This document shows positions 28,207 to 32,797 of a stretch of DNA of 32,797 bases, one piece after another; position 1 is the first letter of the stretch; each line of letters begins with the position of its first letter. The DNA comes from Blastocatellia bacterium. Lineage in GTDB: Bacteria; Acidobacteriota; Blastocatellia; UBA7656. Position numbers and translations under genes: made by a program. The notes beneath the pieces were generated by a model. That model saw nothing but the letters and a program-made list of their open reading frames with translations, had not been told where the DNA came from and did not search any database. The DNA lies in assembly GCA_023265195.1 (NCBI GenBank), contig JAHFUG010000018.1, forward strand, positions 1 through 32,797, read 5' to 3'.

Positions 28207-30285
28207 GTGATCAACACAGATCTGAACCAATCTACAATGACTGACACCGAAAACAACCAGACCGGCCGGCCGGCGACGCCTTTCTGGATGGGTCCGCTCG
28301 CCATCACGGTGATGGGCGTTCTGGCCTACGCGAACAGCTTTCAAGGTCCCTTTATCTTTGACGACGTGTTGATGATAGTGCGCAACGAAGGCATACGTCG
28401 GCTTTGGCCGCCGTGGCGTTCAATGCTTGCGCCCTTCATGGTCTCGAGACCGTTGGTTCAATTGTCGCTTGCCGTCAACTATGCGATCAGCGGAATGAAT
28501 CCCTGGAGCTATCATGTTCTCAATTTGCTGATTCACATCCTCGCCGCGCTGGCGCTGTTTGGCGTCGTACGGCGCACTCTGTCGAGCGCAACGTTGCGAG
28601 ACCGTTTCGGGCGCCGTTCGTTCGCTCTGGCTCTCGGCGTTTCTCTAATTTGGATGGTTCACCCGCTGCAGACCGGGTCAGTCACATATGTTATTCAAAG
28701 ATGCGAATCGCTGATGGGCTTCTTTTATTTTGCGACTCTCTATTGCGCGATCAGGAGCTTCGATTCCCGCAAGAAAGGATTATGGTTCGCGGCGGCCGCG
28801 GCGGCCTGCGCCGGAGGCATTCTGTCGAAGCAGATCATGGCGACTGGTCCGATCGTCGTACTACTGTACGACTTCATGTTCGAGTCAGGCTCATTCAAGG
28901 CGGCATGGGAGCGTCGAAAGCAACTCTACATTGGGCTGGCGGCGTCGTGGGTTCTGTTGGGAGCTACGCTCTTAGCCTCTCCGTTGAACCAGACGGCCGG
29001 GTTCGAAGTGAAGAATATCTCTTCGTTCGACTATCTGAAGTCAGAGTTTGGCGTAATCGTGCATTACCTCCGGCTGACTATCTGGCCGGACGGCCTGGTG
29101 CTCGATTATCTTTGGCCCAAGGCGGAAAGCGCAGGCCAGATTATTCCCTTCGCCATTCCCATACTGGCCTTGGCGGCGGGGACAATCTGGGCGATCATAA
29201 ATCGGCGAGCCATCGGATTTCTGGGAGCCTGGTTCTTCATTATTTTGTCGATGACGTCGAGCATAATGCCGTTTTCCGATCTCGCCTTCGAGCACCGGAT
29301 GTATCTGCCGCTGGCCGCGCCGGTGGCGTTGTTCGTGATTGGCGGATACGCTCTAGGACCACGCTTGTTCAAGCGGATGTCGCTTGCGGCCGCGCAGCAA
29401 GAGCAGCTTGCAAAGTCGGTTGGCGCCGCGCTGTTAGTAATAGTAGTGGCGCTGTTAGCGACTCAAACTATTCGCCGGAACATGCAATACCAGAGCGATC
29501 TTGTCATGTGGGTCGACGTGGTTAAGAAGCGGCCGGAGAATTCGCGCGGCCATAACACGCTTGGCGAAATCCTGGCGTTGCGCGGCCTGATCGGAGAAGC
29601 CGCCGAGGAGTTCAGACTGGCTTGCAAGTACAATCCGGACTACGTGGAGGCGCATGCCAACCTGGGCTCCGCCTTGTGGCTAATTGGAAACATTGAAGAG
29701 AGCAAGATAGAACTCAACGAGGGAGTGCGGCTCGGCCCGAGGAACGCCTTGGCGCATTACAACCTGGCGATGGCGTTGTCTTCGGAGGGAAAACTCGATG
29801 AAGGGCTCACGCACCTTACGGCGGCCGTAGAATACGACCCGGCCAACATCCTTTATTACGTTAGGCGCGGCGTGTTGCTCGAGCAGAAAGGGAGGTTCGC
29901 CGAGGCGGCCAATGACTTTGTAACCGCGCTCGGGCAGGCGCCTGACTCGTGGGTGGCTCTGAGCCATCTGGCGGTTTCGCTCGCTCTGCAGGATGATCCG
30001 AGCTTGCGCAATACGCGGGAAGCCGAACGCCTGGCTAAGCAGGCCGTCGCGATTTCGAAAGAGACGGAACCGGCGCCGCTTGACGCGTTGGCGGTAGCTT
30101 ATGCCGAGTCGGGGCGATTTCCGGAAGCAGTTCAATTGGAGCAGAGGGCACTCGAACTGGCGTCCGCTTTAAGATACAAGGATTTCATTACGGTGATCGA
30201 AGCTCGCTCTCAGGAATATCGGGCAGGGCGAGTCTGGAGACCACCGGCTTCAGGTCAGACTCCCTCTACGCTCGTTTCGCGTTAG
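28207..30285 (+). CDS. TMTC-like polytopic membrane protein with C-terminal TPR repeats
   Basis: ANSFQGPFIFDDVLMIVRNEGI, SYHVLNLLIHILAALALFGVV, many TM segments, then TPRs (NTLGEILALRGLIGEAAEEFRLACKYNPDYVEAHANLGSALWLIGN). GTG 28207 or ATG 28237 start. Confidence 0.82.
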   Translation: MINTDLNQSTMTDTENNQTGRPATPFWMGPLAITVMGVLAYANSFQGPFIFDDVLMIVRNEGIRRLWPPWRSMLAPFMVSRPLVQLSLAVNYAISGMNPWSYHVLNLLIHILAALALFGVVRRTLSSATLRDRFGRRSFALALGVSLIWMVHPLQTGSVTYVIQRCESLMGFFYFATLYCAIRSFDSRKKGLWFAAAAAACAGGILSKQIMATGPIVVLLYDFMFESGSFKAAWERRKQLYIGLAASWVLLGATLLASPLNQTAGFEVKNISSFDYLKSEFGVIVHYLRLTIWPDGLVLDYLWPKAESAGQIIPFAIPILALAAGTIWAIINRRAIGFLGAWFFIILSMTSSIMPFSDLAFEHRMYLPLAAPVALFVIGGYALGPRLFKRMSLAAAQQEQLAKSVGAALLVIVVALLATQTIRRNMQYQSDLVMWVDVVKKRPENSRGHNTLGEILALRGLIGEAAEEFRLACKYNPDYVEAHANLGSALWLIGNIEESKIELNEGVRLGPRNALAHYNLAMALSSEGKLDEGLTHLTAAVEYDPANILYYVRRGVLLEQKGRFAEAANDFVTALGQAPDSWVALSHLAVSLALQDDPSLRNTREAERLAKQAVAISKETEPAPLDALAVAYAESGRFPEAVQLEQRALELASALRYKDFITVIEARSQEYRAGRVWRPPASGQTPSTLVSR

Positions 30286-30342
30286 GCGTTGGAAATCCTC
30301 CGAGCAGGCCAACGTCGAAAAATAAGTTTCCGGGTTCCGAGG

Positions 30343-30440
30343 GAACTTCACCGCCGAGGCGCAGAGACCGCGGAGAGAGCCGCACAGAGTCAGCCTGCTC
30401 GGCGCTTTCTCCGCGCACTCTGCGTCTCCGCGGTGAGTTC
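30343..30440. mobile_element. Short fold-back repeat element
   Basis: GAACTTCACCGCCGAGGCGCAGAGACCGCGGAGAGAG against right arm reverse complement GAACTCACCGCGGAGACGCAGAGTGCGCGGAGAAAG (one gap, few mismatches). Confidence 0.75.
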
Positions 30441-30567
30441 CACCGTTCAATCTGGTGGGACCTGCGTTCGGCTGACGTATGAAATCAAAAACGGGAAGCA
30501 ACTTCTTTACAGATCCGAAGATCTGCCGCAAGGAGTTTTTAGCGAGCCCTTCGTTTTGACGGAGACC

Positions 30568-32613
30568 ATGATCAAAGAGTCCTTGCCGGCGGATAGCGAA
30601 CCGCGTCCCAGGCGAGTGTTGGCCGCCGCGACGGCGGTTGCGGCCGTGGGCGTGACCGCGTACCTTAACAGCTTTCGCTGTCATTTCATCTTTGACGACT
30701 TCCAGTTCATCGGCAACCGTGAGACCCAGTCGTTGTGGCCGCCGTGGCCGGCGATGTTTTCGCTCCGGCACGTTTCGCGGCCGTTGATTGGCCTGTCGCT
30801 GGCGATCAATCACTCCATCAGCGGATACGACGTCTGGAGCTATCATGCATTGAACTTGTGCATTCACATCCTGGCGGCGCTCGCGCTGTTCGGCGTGGTA
30901 AGAAGGACGCTGCTCACGCCGGCGCTTCGAGAGCGGTTCGGGGAGCGTTCGACTGAATTAGCCGCGGCTGTTGCCTTGATTTGGGTAGCTCACCCGCTCC
31001 AAACGCAGGCGGTCACGTACATAATTCAGCGTTGCGAGTCGCTGATGGGCCTCTTCTACCTGTTGACTCTCTATTGCGCGATTCGAAGCTTCGATTCTTC
31101 GCGAAAGAGATTCTGGATCGCCGCGGCCGTAGTTGCGTGCGGCGCGGGCATGCTGTCCAAAGAGGTGATGATAACCGCTCCCCTGGCGGTATTGCTCTAC
31201 GACGGTTTGTTCTTATCGGGCTCGCTCACTGGAGCGTTGCGCAAGCGTTCGGTCCTATACGCAGGTCTCGTCGGCGCCTGGAGCCTGCTGGCGGCTACGC
31301 ATTTGGCCGCGCCCGTCAATGAGACCGCGGGCTTCGCGGTGACGTCGATTTCGCCCTGGCGCTACCTTGTATCTGAGTTCGGAGTGATCACCCACTACTT
31401 GCGGCTTGCACTGTGGCCGAACAATCTGGTGTTGGACTATGGGTGGCCCGTTGCAACGACTGCAAGTGGCGTTTTACCTTACGCCGTTTTTGTGGGCGCG
31501 CTGGCGGCGGGTGCGATCTGGGCGTTTCTACGCCGAAAGCCGGTGGGGTTCATCGGAGTATGGTTCTTTCTGATCCTCTCGGTTACTTCCAGTTTCATTC
31601 CATTCAAGGACCTGGCGTTCGAGCATCGGATGTACCTTCCCCTTGCGGCCGTGGTGACGATGGCGGTGCTGGGTAGTTACGTTGTGGGCGCGTCGATTCT
31701 TCGCCGCTTCATCTTAGAAGAACAGCAGCGGCTGCAAACAGGCCGGGCGATCGCGTTGGTGATCGTAACGTTGGTTGTCGCATCGGCGGTGTTTCTGACA
31801 CTGAGGCGGAACATCGATTATCAAGACTCTTTCGCTATTTGGAACGACGTGATCCGCAAGCGGCCAGAGAATTCGCGCGCCTATTCGAACCTGGGGAGGG
31901 TTTACATAGCGCGGCGCAACTATGAAGGAGCCCTCATCTGCTTCGCCAAGGCTTGCGAGTACGATGAGCGATCCTGGGTCGCGCAAAGCAATCTGGGTGA
32001 GGTGCTGGTTAGCCTGGGAAAGACCGAAGAGGGTAAGGGTCATTTGCTCGAAGCGTTGCGTCTTCGGCCGAGTTTCGAATTCGCCCACTATAACCTCGGC
32101 AGGGTTCTAGCCGCCGAGGGACAATTCGAAGAAGCCATCGCTCACTTCTCGCAAGCACTGGAAACCGACCCTAATCATGCGCAGGCGTATTGCGCTCGTG
32201 GTCTCGCTCAATCGAAAAAGGGAAACGCGCAGGCGGCGATCAGCGACTACTACAGCGCTGCGCGCATTGATCCGAACTGGTTCGAGCCACTGACCCATTT
32301 GGCTGTTGCGTTGGCCCTGCAGGACGATCCGCGTCTGCGAAATATCGAAGAAGCGTCGCGGCTTGCCGAGCAGGCGGTTGCGATAACAAAGGAACAGGAA
32401 CCGGCCGCGCTTGACGCATTGGCGATCGCTTACGCCGAGTCGGGCCGTTTCCCGGAGGCCGCTCAACTGGAGCAGAAAGCATTCGATCTGGCTGTAAAAG
32501 CAAAGAGCCGGGAACTGCTTGCAGTAGTCGAGAGCCGATTGCGGCAGTATAGAACCGGCCGCGTCTGGAGACCACCGACTTCCGATCTGAGTACAAAGAC
32601 GGCGCCTCGGTAA
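30568..32613 (+). CDS. TMTC-like polytopic membrane protein with C-terminal TPR repeats (tandem paralogue)
   Basis: Strong similarity over full length to 28207-30285 (LNSFRCHFIFDDFQFIGN; SYHALNLCIHILAALALFGVVRRTL; TPRs; ends TGRVWRPPTS vs AGRVWRPPAS). Start at ATG 30568 because the longer ORF (30289) runs through the fold-back element. Confidence 0.82.
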   Translation: MIKESLPADSEPRPRRVLAAATAVAAVGVTAYLNSFRCHFIFDDFQFIGNRETQSLWPPWPAMFSLRHVSRPLIGLSLAINHSISGYDVWSYHALNLCIHILAALALFGVVRRTLLTPALRERFGERSTELAAAVALIWVAHPLQTQAVTYIIQRCESLMGLFYLLTLYCAIRSFDSSRKRFWIAAAVVACGAGMLSKEVMITAPLAVLLYDGLFLSGSLTGALRKRSVLYAGLVGAWSLLAATHLAAPVNETAGFAVTSISPWRYLVSEFGVITHYLRLALWPNNLVLDYGWPVATTASGVLPYAVFVGALAAGAIWAFLRRKPVGFIGVWFFLILSVTSSFIPFKDLAFEHRMYLPLAAVVTMAVLGSYVVGASILRRFILEEQQRLQTGRAIALVIVTLVVASAVFLTLRRNIDYQDSFAIWNDVIRKRPENSRAYSNLGRVYIARRNYEGALICFAKACEYDERSWVAQSNLGEVLVSLGKTEEGKGHLLEALRLRPSFEFAHYNLGRVLAAEGQFEEAIAHFSQALETDPNHAQAYCARGLAQSKKGNAQAAISDYYSAARIDPNWFEPLTHLAVALALQDDPRLRNIEEASRLAEQAVAITKEQEPAALDALAIAYAESGRFPEAAQLEQKAFDLAVKAKSRELLAVVESRLRQYRTGRVWRPPTSDLSTKTAPR

Positions 32614-32716
32614 CTGCGATCTTGATGTGATGAGTCTGATGTCACGCGGCTGAACGCGGGTGGGGTAGAAGAGATAGGCCGGAACAAAAATCGAGCAGTT
32701 CAAAAACTCTCAGGTC

Positions 32717-32797
32717 GGGAAGGGCGGTTTACCCCCGCTCCTCTGGTTGCGGCCAGTTTGAGATAATCGCGGAGAGCGGGGGTTAACCGCCCTTCCC
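32717..32797. repeat. Near-perfect 24-bp inverted repeat element at right window edge
   Basis: GGGAAGGGCGGTTTACCCCCGCTC (32717-32740) and GAGCGGGGGTTAACCGCCCTTCCC (32774-32797), 23/24 complementary. Confidence 0.9.

Noticed and set aside
28404-29525. 373-aa plus-strand ORF in an alternative frame of the TMTC-like gene
   Set aside because: Out-of-frame shadow of a coding region with TM/TPR signatures; composition typical of frame shadows.
30250-30867. 205-aa minus-strand ORF containing RGDAECAEKAPSRLTLCGSLRGLCASAVKF
   Set aside because: Translation of the fold-back element plus antisense of the TMTC-like gene start.

Overview
This window looks like an ordinary chromosomal segment of a moderately GC-rich diderm bacterium. 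Gene content and intergenic repeat style suggest Acidobacteriota/Blastocatellia-like, but that is inference. Left to right it contains: a Nat-type ABC exporter (permease truncated at the left edge); two tandem zinc-ribbon membrane proteins plus a possible remnant of a third; gatA; an LPS-export/sigma-54 operon (fused LptC/OstA-like protein, lptB, rpoN, hpf, rapZ, PTS EIIA-Man, dppD-like and dppF-like ATPases); a homoserine dehydrogenase; a CHRD-domain protein carrying an IPTL-type exosortase signal next to an exosortase-family gene; Nudix; SAM hydrolase; a DUF3352-like protein; an LpxL-like acyltransferase; a 32-aa lysine-rich pentapeptide-repeat protein missed by the ORF track; a PHP phosphoesterase; an N-terminally extended DeoC; a Ycf48-like propeller; and two tandem TMTC-like TPR membrane proteins. 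The most noteworthy signals are: (1) the (KKGGA)5 micro-gene with its own promoter, operator-like dyad, leader hairpin and terminator; (2) the CHRD/IPTL substrate with an extra C-terminal membrane tail, separated from its exosortase by a perfect 13-bp hairpin; (3) DeoC with a microcompartment-like N-terminal helix; (4) RapZ with a Lys-to-Met P-loop and a heptamer repeat array abutting its start; (5) a GTGCG array with dominant 20-21 bp spacing; (6) three different fold-back elements around the TMTC-like pair. No rRNA, tRNA, CRISPR array or intact transposase was found.
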